From Knoxdaviesia capensis (lineage: Eukaryota > Ascomycota > Sordariomycetes > Microascales > Gondwanamycetaceae), in assembly GCA_001510575.1 (NCBI GenBank), contig LNGK01000005.1, positions 1,220,466-1,284,465 on the forward strand: a stretch of 64,000 nucleotides of DNA, in the 5' to 3' direction. The translations under genes and the position numbers were made by a program. Shown piece after piece: positions 1 to 10,291 of this stretch; position 1 is the first letter of the stretch; each line of letters opens with the position of its first letter. The notes under the pieces are model-generated. The model was not told the origin of the DNA and searched no databases. It was given only the letters and a program-made list of their open reading frames with translations.

Positions 1-288
1 CATGTGCTTCTCGTCCGCCAGGATGGCGTCGTTCGCCTTCAGCTCGTACTTGGCCAGCAGCGCATCGTTGCCGACAGCCTGGATGTCTAAAGATCCGAGA
101 GAGAGAGAGAGAGGGGGGGGGGGTTAGCTGGTATATCTTCGGCTGTTTGTTTCTCTCGTGGTACAGCCCGAGATCCGGGAATGTCCGGAGAGAGGAAGCT
201 TCAGCAAAGCTCAAGAGAAGCTGTGTGTGAACGAACCGAGAAGAGGGTTCTCGAGGCAGAGAAGAGTGTATTCCTTAGGAGCAGCCAT
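1..288 (-). CDS. Adenosine kinase, 5' part (runs off the left edge)
   Basis: Adenosine kinase phosphorylates adenosine to AMP with ATP (purine salvage, methyl-cycle support; cytosol), as known for the PfkB/ribokinase family. Two exons are visible. Exon 1 (288 to 237) starts at an ATG and gives MAAPKEYTLLCLENPLL. A 150-base intron (236 to 87) opens with GTTCGT and ends TTTAG. Exon 2 (86 to 1) continues DIQAVGNDALLAKYELKAND and on to the window edge. The split Asp codon (G|AC) joins in frame. This N-terminus is the strongly conserved start of eukaryotic adenosine kinases. The ATP-binding and catalytic half lies outside the window. The gene is read leftwards, and its promoter region is 289-1201, shared with the 3' flank of uL2. 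Identification rests on about 46 residues but these are characteristic. Confidence 0.85.
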
Positions 289-929
289 GGTGAACGAGAA
301 ATCGAGAGAGAACCTGTGGTCAACAAAAAAAGAAAGAAAGGGTATCTTGAACAAGGAACAAAAGGAGGATAACGACGGAGAGAAAAGGTCAAGCAAGGTG
401 TTGTGTTTTTGTTGAGAGGAAAGGGACAACAAAATTAAATGCAGAAAAAAAAAACCCTGATGGCGGGGTTCTGCCGAGTTTTTGGTGGGGGTTATCGGGA
501 GCAGTTTTGGAGATACGGCAAGCAGAGCTGTTTAGGGGCGTTTGGCAAAACGTGGCTTGAACTGTAGTGGCTTGGGCGCTGAGGATTTTACTGGGCCAGC
601 CGCTGAAACCAGAAGTTCACCGCTTTATGGGGGGTTCAGCCTCGGGACACATATGTGGCTTTGCAGCGGGAATTCAATTGGTGAGAGGAGGTCTATCTTG
701 AGATTGATTCGCACATATACCATCTTCGCATGTTTATCTTACACCGGAAACCTCAAAATATCACGGGTACACCACGAGAATCATCTGAAAAAGGGACGAG
801 CATTCAATATCGTTCGTTCAATGTCATCGTTGCTGTTCGTCTACCGTAGAAGACACGAGAGGGGTATGGATGAGCAGGAGGAGAGGGCAGATTTGTGAAG
901 CTATCTCCAACAGGAGAAGAACACACAAC

Positions 930-977
<48 letters not shown>

Positions 978-1201
978 CCATTGAAAAGAAATAGTGTGAA
1001 AAGCCCAGAACCGAGTTTTTTGTGTGCCAGTGCAGTTGTACTTTTTGAGTCTTGTTCGCCATTTCTATAGGCTAACTTCATAAAAACCACCCAGCAAATA
1101 CAAATAAAAAAAAGTTGAAGAGTACGGCTTCAGAATGATGAAAATCCCATAAAACACCGTTGTTCCTATGACCCAGCAAATACCTCTTTCCCCTAGCCCG
1201 C
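289..1201. other. Intergenic: adenosine kinase promoter side and uL2 3' flank
   Basis: About 0.9 kb lies between the adenosine kinase start and the uL2 stop, both on the minus strand. I see no supported gene. It should hold the uL2 3' UTR on the right and the adenosine kinase promoter and leader on the left. Open frames here are short and low in complexity. An AG microsatellite sits at 933-976. Confidence 0.7.
933..976. repeat. (AG)22 microsatellite
   Basis: A perfect run of 22 AG dinucleotides, read as CT on the strand of the adenosine kinase gene. It lies about 650 bases upstream of that gene's start. Another short GA run followed by a G run occurs at about 97-123, inside adenosine kinase intron 1. 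Confidence 0.95.
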
Positions 1202-2377
1202 TTACTCCTTGGTCTTCTGAGTACCACGGAGCAGACCTGTTCTTCTGGCGGCAATAAGACCGGCCTTCTGTCCCTGGACGGCGTACCGCGAGATGGTCGA
1301 GGCCTTACCGATATGTTGATGGTTACCACCACCGTGAGGATGGTCGACGGGGTTCATGGCAACACCACGGGTCTTGGGCCAGTTGTTGCGCTTGACGGCG
1401 AACTTGTGCTTGGCACGCGAAGCCTCTGTGGTGGACAGTTAGTAAAAAAACACATAGACATAACAGCATGCTCGAGAGGCCGAGGCTCTCCCGAGGCCAG
1501 AGAGACACAAGGAGAGGGGAAACGTACTCATCAGGGGCTTGTCGGTACGGCCACCACCGGCAACAATGCCGATCATGCCGCGGGCAGCGCTGAGCACAAC
1601 CTTCTTGGAGCCCGAGGGCAGCTTGATGCGGGTCTTGCCCTCATCGGGGTTGTGGCCAACAATGGTCACGTAGGTGCCCGAGGTGCGGCCGATAGCACCG
1701 CGGTCACCGGCACGCTCCTCGACGTTAGACACAACGGTACCCTCGGGCATCGAGCCCAGCGGCAGCACGTTGCCCACGTTCAGGGACGCCTTCTTGCCGG
1801 CATAGATGAACTGGCCGGTGTACATGCCCTCGTTGGCAATGAAGGTCTCGGTTTGCAGGCGGAACTTGTAGGGGTCGCGGAACGACACCTTGGCGAGGGG
1901 AGCGCCACGACCCGGGTCGTGGATGATCTCCTTCACGATACCACGGATGTATCCATGGCGCTCGGCGAAGTCGAGGCTGCGGAACTGGGCCGGGGCCTTG
2001 CGGAGGCGGGTGTTGGCAGCTAGAAGGAAGCGAAAGAAAACGCCGACGTCAGTGACCGGTACATCTAGACATCAAAATGACCTTTCCAGGCGTGATCTAT
2101 CATTGTGCCGTCGGCTCTCCCCCGGGTTTGCAAGCTATGACCGTATGCGTTTCTATGCCTCTCACAAGTCGGTTGAGGTGATATCGTATATCGTTGCCGT
2201 CGTAGTCGATGTCAAACTGGGGAACACATCATGTCGTCGATTTGCCCAATTTTGGGGGAGTGGCCAAGGTGACAGATGACACAAGCACATCGTTTCTATC
2301 TATCTGGAGAGAGTGAGAGAGTCCTTACTGAAGATGCTGCCGCGACCCTTTCTCTGGTTGCGAATAACTCTGCCCAT
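1202..2377 (-). CDS. Cytosolic large-subunit ribosomal protein uL2 (60S L8; yeast Rpl2)
   Basis: uL2 binds 25S rRNA close to the peptidyl-transferase centre and is needed for subunit joining. Three exons are read: 2377-2329 (MGRVIRNQRKGRGSIF), 2019-1528 and 1425-1202. Introns are 2328-2020 (309 bases) and 1527-1426 (102 bases, with an ACTAAC branch-like site). The joined frame gives 254 aa, the usual fungal length, ending RGTQKTKE. Exon 2 carries HDPGRGAPL and the GGGRTDKPLMKA stretch. Exon 3 carries the family signature MNPVDHPHGGGNH, which includes the conserved histidine near the catalytic centre. The minus-strand leader is pyrimidine-rich, as in other fungal ribosomal protein genes. Intron 1 contains a snoRNA-like inverted repeat. 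Identity is certain; exon joins are supported by phase and conservation. Confidence 0.97.
2042..2115 (-). ncRNA. Possible C/D-box-snoRNA-like fold in uL2 intron 1 (weak)
   Basis: On the gene strand, a 7-base arm GCCGACG (2115-2109) can pair with CGTCGGC (2048-2042). Just inside the right arm is CTGA (2052-2049), a perfect box D. Inside the left arm is ATGATAG, only an approximate box C (consensus RTGATGA), with TTGATGT further in as a possible C'. Introns of ribosomal protein genes commonly host snoRNAs. The imperfect box C and the five bases between stem and box C weaken the case. No rRNA guide match was identified. Confidence 0.2.
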
Positions 2378-5318
2378 GTCGTCGACTGTTGATGGGAAAC
2401 TCGACGAAGTCTAGAAAAGCGGAGTGGACGAGGTTAGAAAGCCGACAAAAGAAGACTCAATCTGGACAGAAAGGTGTAATGGAAGATATCTGTAGTGATC
2501 TCGAGCATAGAGAAGAATGGATGAAATCAAGAAGCAGTTCTGGGTAACTCACTGGGTGTTTGTCGTTTTGTGTGTTGGGTTGGAAACAGGTTAATTCCAG
2601 ATGTTCCCAAAAGTTGCGGCGGGAAGAAGAACCTTTCAAAAAAGTCGTCGAGTGCGGATCCCGTGCACACACACACTTTCCCCCCATGCACAATAATTTT
2701 TGCGCTGGCCCTGGTTGTGTGGGAAAACCCTGAATCACGTGAACAGAGATGGGTACGTGATGGTACATGTCAATAGCGTGTATGATGGTGAGGCTTTAAG
2801 TACCTAGAGGTATTCTGAACGCCTGCTTTCTATTGGCTGACATTCTCATACGCAAACGCCATCTTCGGAGGTCAAGCCCTGATGAAGTCGATGCCATAAG
2901 TGAGTATATACGGCGATTAAAGTGATAGAGCAATATAAGGAGAATGACCCATTATGAGAGGTTCCTATGCTATAACATCATGGAGCCGGGAGAAATATTC
3001 TTCATTTTGCTGGGATTTTCTCCAGACATTGAGGCTCTCAACGACGCTCATCAGCCGGACGACTTGCCAACCCGACTGTGATTAGGGCAAACTCCCCAAA
3101 TCCCTTATGTCAGCACCCGCGCTGTTTGGTCGGGAAATCAGCCAGTCTTGGACGCGCCTCTGACTTTGCTCCTTGTACGCCTATCTTGACTGCGTGGCAG
3201 AAGACAGAACGGACAGAAAACAAAACCGTCAACGTGCAACCACTGCTGCTGTGACTCTTTCGCGATGCTCACCGTCGTGTTTTCTTTCTTATTTGAGAAT
3301 CCGAACATGCCGCCGTGCAAGTTGGGCGGTTCTAGCGCGATGAGAGATGGGCCGGAGCCACATTTGGCCGATCGGCCCCGTCATCCATCCCCCCTCTTTG
3401 ATGCTTGTGTTGACACACGCTCATTTGGACTCTTGCGAGAACGACACCTTGGGGGCTTCTGAACCAGGTAAATTGACACGTCTTCATTCAGGAACCACAG
3501 GAACCACTCTGGGCCACGTGAAAGGTGTAAGTTGTCTCTCCCCCAAGCTGTTATACCGTCTTTGAACAACAAAATCTCACGCGTTTTATTTTCCAGAGGC
3601 TATCTTCGTTTGTTGGAATTTGGGGATAGCGCTGGCTGAGCTGCGCTGGTCACTGCCCGGAGTTGCATGTTTGATTCCGAATTTCCTACGGTCTCTGGGC
3701 GTTGGCCCCTCTCTATATTTTTTTTGAGGGGGGCCCAGTCTGCTATTTGGAATTTGGAGCCAAATGCGCGTGCATGGCAGTTTTGGCCACACCGGATCTT
3801 GGAAGGCCAACGCGGTGGTGATGGTGATACATCATTGCCAGCCTCACTTTCTCCTCACATCTGCGGCATTTCCTGCGCATGGATGATCTGGGAGGAGGAA
3901 CCCTCCGTCACCGTTGCTTCATGCTTTGCTCCGATTGCAGCACCAGGGGGTCCTGGTCATGTGACTCGGCCTTGCGGGTGAGAAAGGTCGCAGCCTCGAA
4001 TGATTTTTCGGGTTGGTTGATATAGCCGGGATCTTCTGGCCAGACATCGTGGAAAGGCTTCATTGACTGTGGTTTCTGCAACCTCTCGTGATGCACGTCC
4101 ACACCGATGTTGAGAGCCCTTTTTGGGCCATGAGGGGACATTTTCCGCTTGAACTTGCAGTTCCCCAGACTCCCATATCTGAGCTCCCTGCAGGGAAACA
4201 CCACTACTGGTGGACTTTTGGTTGGCTCTCAAAATGCCTTATTCCACCCACCACCAGCGTAAGTTATCATATTTCTATACATTGCTGGTTTATACCAGCT
4301 ATGTGGTTGGATATAGCGAGATGAGATATAATCCTCGATTTAATGGGATTGTCTCGATGGATTCCCTTTGTTGATGGCGCCATTGTCATCTCACATGCCT
4401 ATGACAGTGTTTCTGTCTTGGAACATCGATCATGATTGTGAGAATCCCGAGATGTTGGACACAACGCCTCCCTCATCACCTCTCTTACTCCGACGAACCA
4501 AGAGGCAACTGCAACTGGTCTATAAACTCATAACCACATTTACCACTCCGTAGAAACATAAGGCTCCTGATGCTCCTGTAATAGGAGAAGATTCACAAAG
4601 AAAACCGGTTAGGCTGGGCAGTTGGCCTTGATGCAGTAAAGACATACATGTCAAACGAGGGATACTGGCTGATGAGGTCGGATTATGGATGACTGTTAGG
4701 ACCAGAGACCAAGATGGCCAGCCTGAGTGATGAATCGTAGACATCTGCAATTGCAGCATGATGGAAATAGCCCGAGAAATCTCGTCTTAATAACCCTGAT
4801 TCCTGCTTCTGCCCTGGCTCGGCGTCTGCGCGCGTCCGACTTGGGCGGCGGCTCAAGAATTTTGGCGCGCGTGGGTGGTCAAGGCCTTTCTTCCCTGACA
4901 GGCCGAACTCCTCGTCCTAAGGTAAATTGCTCTCCCACTTAACCTCCTCCCACCACTCGTGGCACTTGTAACAGCATCCGCCGGAGTCAACTCCTCACCT
5001 TCATCCATCAACACAGCCCAAACAACCCAACCGGTGTTCGGCATCTTTTTTCTGCTTCTTCGCCCTTTTTTATTTTTTTCTCTCTCTCCCAACCACACCG
5101 TCACTTCTTCCCTCCTTCATCCTCTCTCGCTCTCTCCACTTTCTTCGATTGTCCCCTCAAATCACTTTCCCACCTTTCCCTGATTTGCAGCGCGAAGCCG
5201 TTGGGGGAGCATCGTCACGTCGTTTGTTCTTCATCGTTTCATTGCATTTCCATCCTGCTCTTCATTTTATCATCACCCCAACCATCCCTGATAGCCGCCC
5301 ACTCGCTTCCTGCCCACC
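2378..5318. other. Intergenic between divergent uL2 and the WHIM-type gene
   Basis: About 2.9 kb between divergent starts with no supported gene; open frames are under 105 codons and lack family features. The first few hundred bases are purine-rich on the plus strand, fitting a pyrimidine-rich uL2 leader. Bases 4990-5290 are C/T-rich on the plus strand, fitting the leader of the gene at 5319. Visible sites are a palindromic TCACGTGA at 2735-2742, another CACGTG at 3515-3520 and an inverted CCAAT (ATTGG) at 2833-2837. Confidence 0.7.
2735..2742. promoter_or_regulatory. TCACGTGA palindrome upstream of uL2
   Basis: An eight-base perfect palindrome with a CACGTG E-box core, 358 bases upstream of the uL2 start. 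bHLH factors of the Cbf1/CPF1 type bind such cores in fungi. A functional role here is inference; CACGTG occurs elsewhere in the window (3515-3520, 24630-24635). Confidence 0.35.
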
Positions 5319-7590
5319 ATGGCCGAAAGCGACTCCGACCTGTCGTCGCTGTCGTCGCTCTCGCCGGCGCCCGTCAGTGACTCGGAGCCGGAAGAGCAGA
5401 CCAAGCCGCAGCAGCCTAAGGCCAAGGGCATTCTCAAGTTCTTCAAGAAGCAGGCCAACCAGGCTTCTCCCGCCCGCGAGCCTAGCCCGCCTCCGCGTAA
5501 ACGGGAGCCCTCACCGCCTCACGAATATGTGCTGGCCGACAACCCTGATATCGCGGTATGTATAATTCCCATTTGAAAAAAATAAAAAAAGGGGTCTCTG
5601 TTTCTTTTTTGATGTATTTAGGGCTCACTTTTATGTCGGCATTGGCTGTCCACCAGACCGGATTTTTTTTCCGGGACCGGCGCGTCGAAATTGCCAAAAT
5701 GACGCGATAGCTGCGCGTATCCATGCCCCAATTAACGACACACGAGAACACCCAGACTGACGATAAAAAACAAAATAAAATGGCATTACTGATTCTTGTT
5801 CTCTGATATAGTTCATTGTTATGTTCCGCAGCCGATTTTCCGATGCCTTCCCTGGAAATCTTGCCACTTTTGGACCGCAGGAGCTTGAAAACGAAATCGT
5901 GGACCATGTCCCTGGAAACCGCATCGAGACGTTCTTGTGCGCCGTGTTGAGCTTGGTGCTGAACCGTAAGCAGGATGTGAAGTATGTATATCGATAAGCA
6001 GCGGGTGTGGCTGGGGGGGAACAAAGAACCTGTGGTGGCTGGTTTTTTTCTTCTTCTTCCCTTGATAGAGATCCTGGATCGTGCCGTTGGCCCTGGACAA
6101 CACTAACCACTCACTTCCGTCTGCTTTCTCCAACTTTAGGTCGGGACAATTCCACCGTGCGCTCGAAGAGGCCATCAATCTACACAAGAACCAATGGCCC
6201 CGTGAATGGGAGGGGAAGAACCCTCTGGCTGGCAACGCCACCTGGGGCTCCATGCTTCCGACTGCTCGCGTATGCATCCTCCCGTCTCTTTGTTCCAAAT
6301 TTCTGTTCTGGGGGTAGCTATTTGCTGTCAAACAACACGGCAAAGCCCCCCAAAGAGCAGGGACTATTGAAACCTGTACATACCGATTGCTAACAACCCT
6401 GGTTTCTTTCCTAACAGCTGATCCTCCTCCGGACCCTTATCCTCTGGGCTCTTGGATCGTCGGAAGCGGTTCGAGCCATCATTTCGGCCTCCTACAAGAC
6501 CAACCGCAACGAAGACGATCTGAATGTCCCCGTCTCGGTGCAGCCATGGGGCTCCGACAGCGACAAACGCCGCTATTTCCTGATCGAAGGCCGAGACCAC
6601 ACGTCGTTCCGGGTGTACCGCGAAAGCAACCCCCAGGGCTTGAAACGCACCTGGTGGAGCGTTGCCGATTCGATCGAGACCATCAACCAGCTTGCGGACA
6701 AGCTGGAGATCAAGGACGGAGGCCCCAAGGCCAAGAAGCTTGCGGGCGGAATCAGAATGGCTATTCCGCGCCTGGAGGAGAGCGAAGATGTGAGGACATA
6801 TTGCTATGAATCTTTGTTTCTACAGTTATCTGAAGTTGGCGTTACTAACCCTCCTGTTCTTTTTCTCTCCCTGATGCAGAAGCGACGCCGCCGTGAGTAC
6901 CGCCAGAAGACCCGCGATCGATTTAAGCGTCCCGAGGTCTCCTATTCGACATACGAGGGCCGCACCCGTGGCAAGCGGATCAAGTACAACTACTCGGACG
7001 ACGATGACGATATGTACACCGACTCGACCACCCAGCGCTCGACCCGCAATACGGGGGCCAACACTCCGGCCGAGGCTCCGGCCAAGCTGTCCGGCGCGGC
7101 CGGCCGTCAGGCGCGTGCGAATGCCCGGCTTGCGCGGGACGGCAGTGGAAATGCCGACAGCGGCGCGGGAGAGGACGTTTCCGAGTTTGATTCGGCGGCC
7201 GAGCCGACTCTGGGCCCCCGGGGCCTGCCGCGCCGCAACGCGGCCATCAACCACGGCACCACCGGCTGGGCCGGCAACGCGAAGGGGCGCCACGGCGCCG
7301 ACTCTGATGATGGCGAGGACGAGAGCGAGCCGGAGCTCGGCGAGGATGAGGACGAGCATGTGCCTGAGGACGAAGAAGAGGAGGAGGAGGAGGAAGAGGA
7401 TGACGACGATGTGGATGCCGGCCTGGACGAGGCTGACGAGGACATGCTGGCCGATGAGGAGGAGGCGGCGAAGTCGAAGACGCGGATAGTCAGCATCAAG
7501 CTGGCCACCACCAAGTTGAAGAGCGCGGCCGCCGACGATAAGCCGGCCGCCCCCACGGGAGCCGAGTCCAGCAGCGCCACCGAGCAGCAG

Positions 7591-7624
<34 letters not shown>

Positions 7625-7881
7625 CTGCAACTCCCCCCAAGCCCACGGCACCTGCCAACGGCGGCGAGCGGTCCAACGCGAGCCCTGAGGTCGAGATGAC
7701 CGACGCGCGGGATGCGGCTAAGGACGAGACCTCGCCGCCTGCTACGTCTTCTGCGGCCGCCAAGGCCTCCGAGCCGCCGGTCATGACGCCCCGGCCGTCG
7801 TCTACGCCGCTGGCTTTTAGAGGAAGCCCGGAGAAGTCGCACGCCATCCCGCGGGCGATTGATGTTGGGTCTACGCAGTAG
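5319..7881 (+). CDS. DDT/WHIM-type chromatin-remodelling accessory protein
   Basis: Five exons: 5319-5555, 5812-5981, 6140-6269, 6418-6789 and 6880-7881, giving 636 aa. The start sits in an ACCATGG context. The N-terminus is Ser/Pro/acidic with ILKFFKKQ near residue 40. Residues about 80-140 (FIVMFRSRFSDAF, FLCAVLSLVLNRK) resemble a helical DDT-like segment. The stretch through WGSMLPTARLILLRTLILWAL resembles WHIM1. VQPWGSDSDKRRYFLIEG resembles WHIM2 (G-x-D...RRY). WHIM proteins in ISWI complexes contact linker DNA. The C-terminal half is basic and then very acidic, with a 10-CAG glutamine run and low-complexity Ser/Ala/Pro; it is probably disordered. Intron 4 (6790-6879) is 90 bases with no in-frame stop, so its retention would insert 30 residues. 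Family assignment is by motif recall; the exact orthologue is not named. Confidence 0.78.
7594..7623 (+). repeat. (CAG)10 coding repeat
   Basis: Ten pure CAG codons within a longer CAG/AAG stretch encode polyglutamine in the C-terminal tail of the WHIM-type protein. Pure triplet runs are prone to length change between strains. Confidence 0.95.
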
Positions 7882-8457
7882 CACTGAGTGTGTGCTTTGG
7901 GATTTTTGTTTTCTTCAAGGAGCAACCCCCCGTTTCTTCTTCTGGGGGGATATTCTTGACAGGTTTCGGGAGGGTTGATAACATAGGCTTGGGAGGATGA
8001 GGTCAAGTCTGCTTTCGAGGAAGTGGGCTATGGTTCTGATGATTTTCTTTTAGAGGACTCTCTTCTTGCTTCTTTTGCTGGGAAAACTTTGTTTCATCGG
8101 CGTTCGAGTTTAGTCTTTTTCTTTTTTTTTTCTATCATGATAATCCAAGTTCTTGATAGGAGGTTTCTGGCCAGAGGCACCTTTGAGAAGTGGGATTGTC
8201 AGATGTGCATTTCACCGGGATTGTAATGCAGTGTGTGTGGCATCTCTCTATTCATATGGAACAGCATGATGCAACTAATACAAAAGACATGCCGAAAATG
8301 CTGTGAAAATCAAGCTCTATAATGGTACAGACAAAACATCGACACCGTTCCAGGTACAGCTTCAGCTCTTAGCCATGAACCCCATCCCAAGCAGAGCCAG
8401 CTAGCACAGACTGGTGTGAAGGCAAAAGGAAGAAGAAAAACCGCATGAGAATCCCCT
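7882..8457. other. 3' flanks of convergent genes
   Basis: About 0.6 kb between the stop of the WHIM-type gene (+) and the stop of the DUF1770 gene (-). It should hold both 3' UTRs and polyadenylation sites. Nothing else is supported. Confidence 0.7.
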
Positions 8458-9117
8458 TTAGTAGCGAACCTTCCGCTTCGCATCGGTCGCCGGCGGCACC
8501 GGCCAATTATTTACGGAATACCACCACCGGCGCAGCCGCGCGCCGGCCGACGAACCATGCACACGGGCATTGCGGTTCCAGTAGTGCCAGCCGCCGATGA
8601 GCAGGCTATACACGAAGCCCTGCACAAAGGGCATGACGACCTGGTCGCGGAAGGTGATCAGCAGGACCTTGGCGGTGGTGTCGGCGGCGGCGATGCTCTT
8701 GAGGTAGCCCTGCTCGAAGCGCAGGTCGGGCAGCGTCGGCAGGGCGGGCGGCGGGGGCCCGCGGCGCGCGCGGTGGCTGCTGCCGGGCCGGCTGGGCGGC
8801 GTCGCGGCGACGCCGGCGGGCGTGAGGATGTGTGGTTGCGTTGCCGCGGTGGTAGCGCTGCGGAGGGAGGCTTCGATGGCGGCCACGCTGGGGAAGTTGG
8901 TGCCGGCTGCGACTGAGGGAGCTGCCGAGGCGGCGGCAGCGGCGGCGGCGGCAGATGACGGTGTTGGGTGCGAGCGGAGGGGCGAGGCCGGGTCGACCAT
9001 GATCGGCTCGGAGGCGAGCGTGGCGGTTGAGGAGAGCAAGTATGAGCCGCCGAGGAGCGAGGCGCTGCTGTCTTCCGACGCGAGCTGGGGTGGTGAGGAC
9101 GACGACGACGACGGCAT
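8458..9117 (-). CDS. DUF1770-like single-pass membrane protein (Atg43-related family?)
   Basis: Single exon, 219 aa from the ATG at 9117. Residues 1-125 are Ser/Ala/Pro-rich and probably disordered. The conserved part begins at LPTLPDLRFEQGYLKSI (about 127-142), continues with ITFRDQVVMPFVQGFVYSLL and a hydrophobic span at about 159-178, then GGWHYWNRN and an Arg/Trp-rich RLRRWWYSVNNW. From memory this is the fungal DUF1770 family, which I believe includes the fission-yeast mitophagy receptor Atg43; that link should be confirmed. A possible Atg8-interacting tetrapeptide (FPSV, 75-78) is weak. An in-frame upstream ATG at 9273 would add 52 residues that look like leader sequence, so I prefer 9117. 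The gene is convergent with its left neighbour and divergent from eRF1. Confidence 0.7.
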   Translation of the reverse strand: MPSSSSSSPPQLASEDSSASLLGGSYLLSSTATLASEPIMVDPASPLRSHPTPSSAAAAAAAASAAPSVAAGTNFPSVAAIEASLRSATTAATQPHILTPAGVAATPPSRPGSSHRARRGPPPPALPTLPDLRFEQGYLKSIAAADTTAKVLLITFRDQVVMPFVQGFVYSLLIGGWHYWNRNARVHGSSAGARLRRWWYSVNNWPVPPATDAKRKVRY

Positions 9118-10291
9118 TGTGAGGGAGAGTGTGGAGAGATGCGAGCGCGTGTGGGCCTGGGTGGTTATCGTGGTTAGTGCCCGGACTGGTGGATATGGTG
9201 AAATGGAATCGAATTGGGCCGTTCGGAGCTTGCATGCGGTGCCGAGATGGCAATCACGGGCTGAGAGAGACATCAAAGGACGTTTCGTCGTCGGACAATC
9301 TGGGGCGTGAATTCTGCCGCAGCGAGGAGCTTCGGCCAAAGGCGGTGAAGGCCAGGCGGGACGGCTGAGATAAGCCGATTATGTCAGGAGCCGCCGTTTG
9401 CCTGGTTTTTGATCCCTTCGCCGCAAGCATCTGTGGCTGAAAACCTGAAAACCCGGCCGGTGCCAGGTGCAAGAGTCACAGCACTGTGACCTGCTAAACG
9501 GCAGAGGTGAGGCACCGCCTGAAGGGACTGAGGCAGGCCTGAACAGGGCACTCACAAGGGCGTAGCAGTGCCTGAACGAGACGATTCACACCTGAGAATA
9601 GTGGCACCGATGCCTGATGCTCTCCATATATATGACTTGACTCTGACGCACACAGCCAACAACTCATGGCTGAAGAGGATGCACACAAAATAATCTTCAC
9701 CTCATCTGGATATTTCTTCTTTGTGTGTGATATTTTTTTTTCAGCCCCTCCACAATTAAAATGCTTTCCATTGCCTTCCCCTCTAAAAGAAATAGGAATA
9801 ATAATACTTACACCAATTAGTTGCCCTGAACCTAACATTTTTCGGCTTAGGTACCCTGGTTTTATTTTAAGCTTTTTTTTTTTTTTTTTTTCTTGCTGTT
9901 GCTTCAAGTCTAGCCGTCTCCTGGGAATTTTTCCTCTTTTCCTCTTCTTCCTTTTTTTTTTTTTTTACCCCCCATCACTTAAAATCGTTTTCTCTCCTCC
10001 TCACATTTCCACTTCTCTTTTCCTTTCCCTCTCTTATAAACCCGAATCTGAAACAGCCTCTCTCTTGGTTCTTCTTCGTGTTTTCTTTGTTCGGCTCTCC
10101 ATCAAAAACCAGAGAGAGAAAGCAAAAGTCGCTCCCGGTCTCTTTCCCCCCCTCCCCCCTCGGCTTCTATTAAAACCGTGGTTTTAAGTTTTCCTTTTTC
10201 GTCTTATTTTTTATTATTATTTTTTTCCCTCCCCCATACAAACCCCTTCAGCAGCTTAACTTTTGGTGTTAAGAAAACCCCGCCGCCCGCC
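9118..10291. other. Divergent promoter region, DUF1770 gene and eRF1
   Basis: About 1.2 kb with no supported gene. Bases 9690-10260 are strongly T/C-rich on the plus strand with long T runs, the typical leader and promoter appearance upstream of eRF1. A TTATAAA at 10034-10040 lies about 250 bases before the start and might be a TATA element (low confidence). Confidence 0.65.

Noticed and set aside
1313..2023. 236-codon plus-strand frame
   Set aside because: Antisense shadow of the uL2 exons and the intron between them.
7107..8006. 299-codon Ser/Cys-rich frame on the minus strand
   Set aside because: Opposite strand of the acidic and CAG-repeat region of the WHIM-type gene; polyserine and polycysteine come from the repeats.
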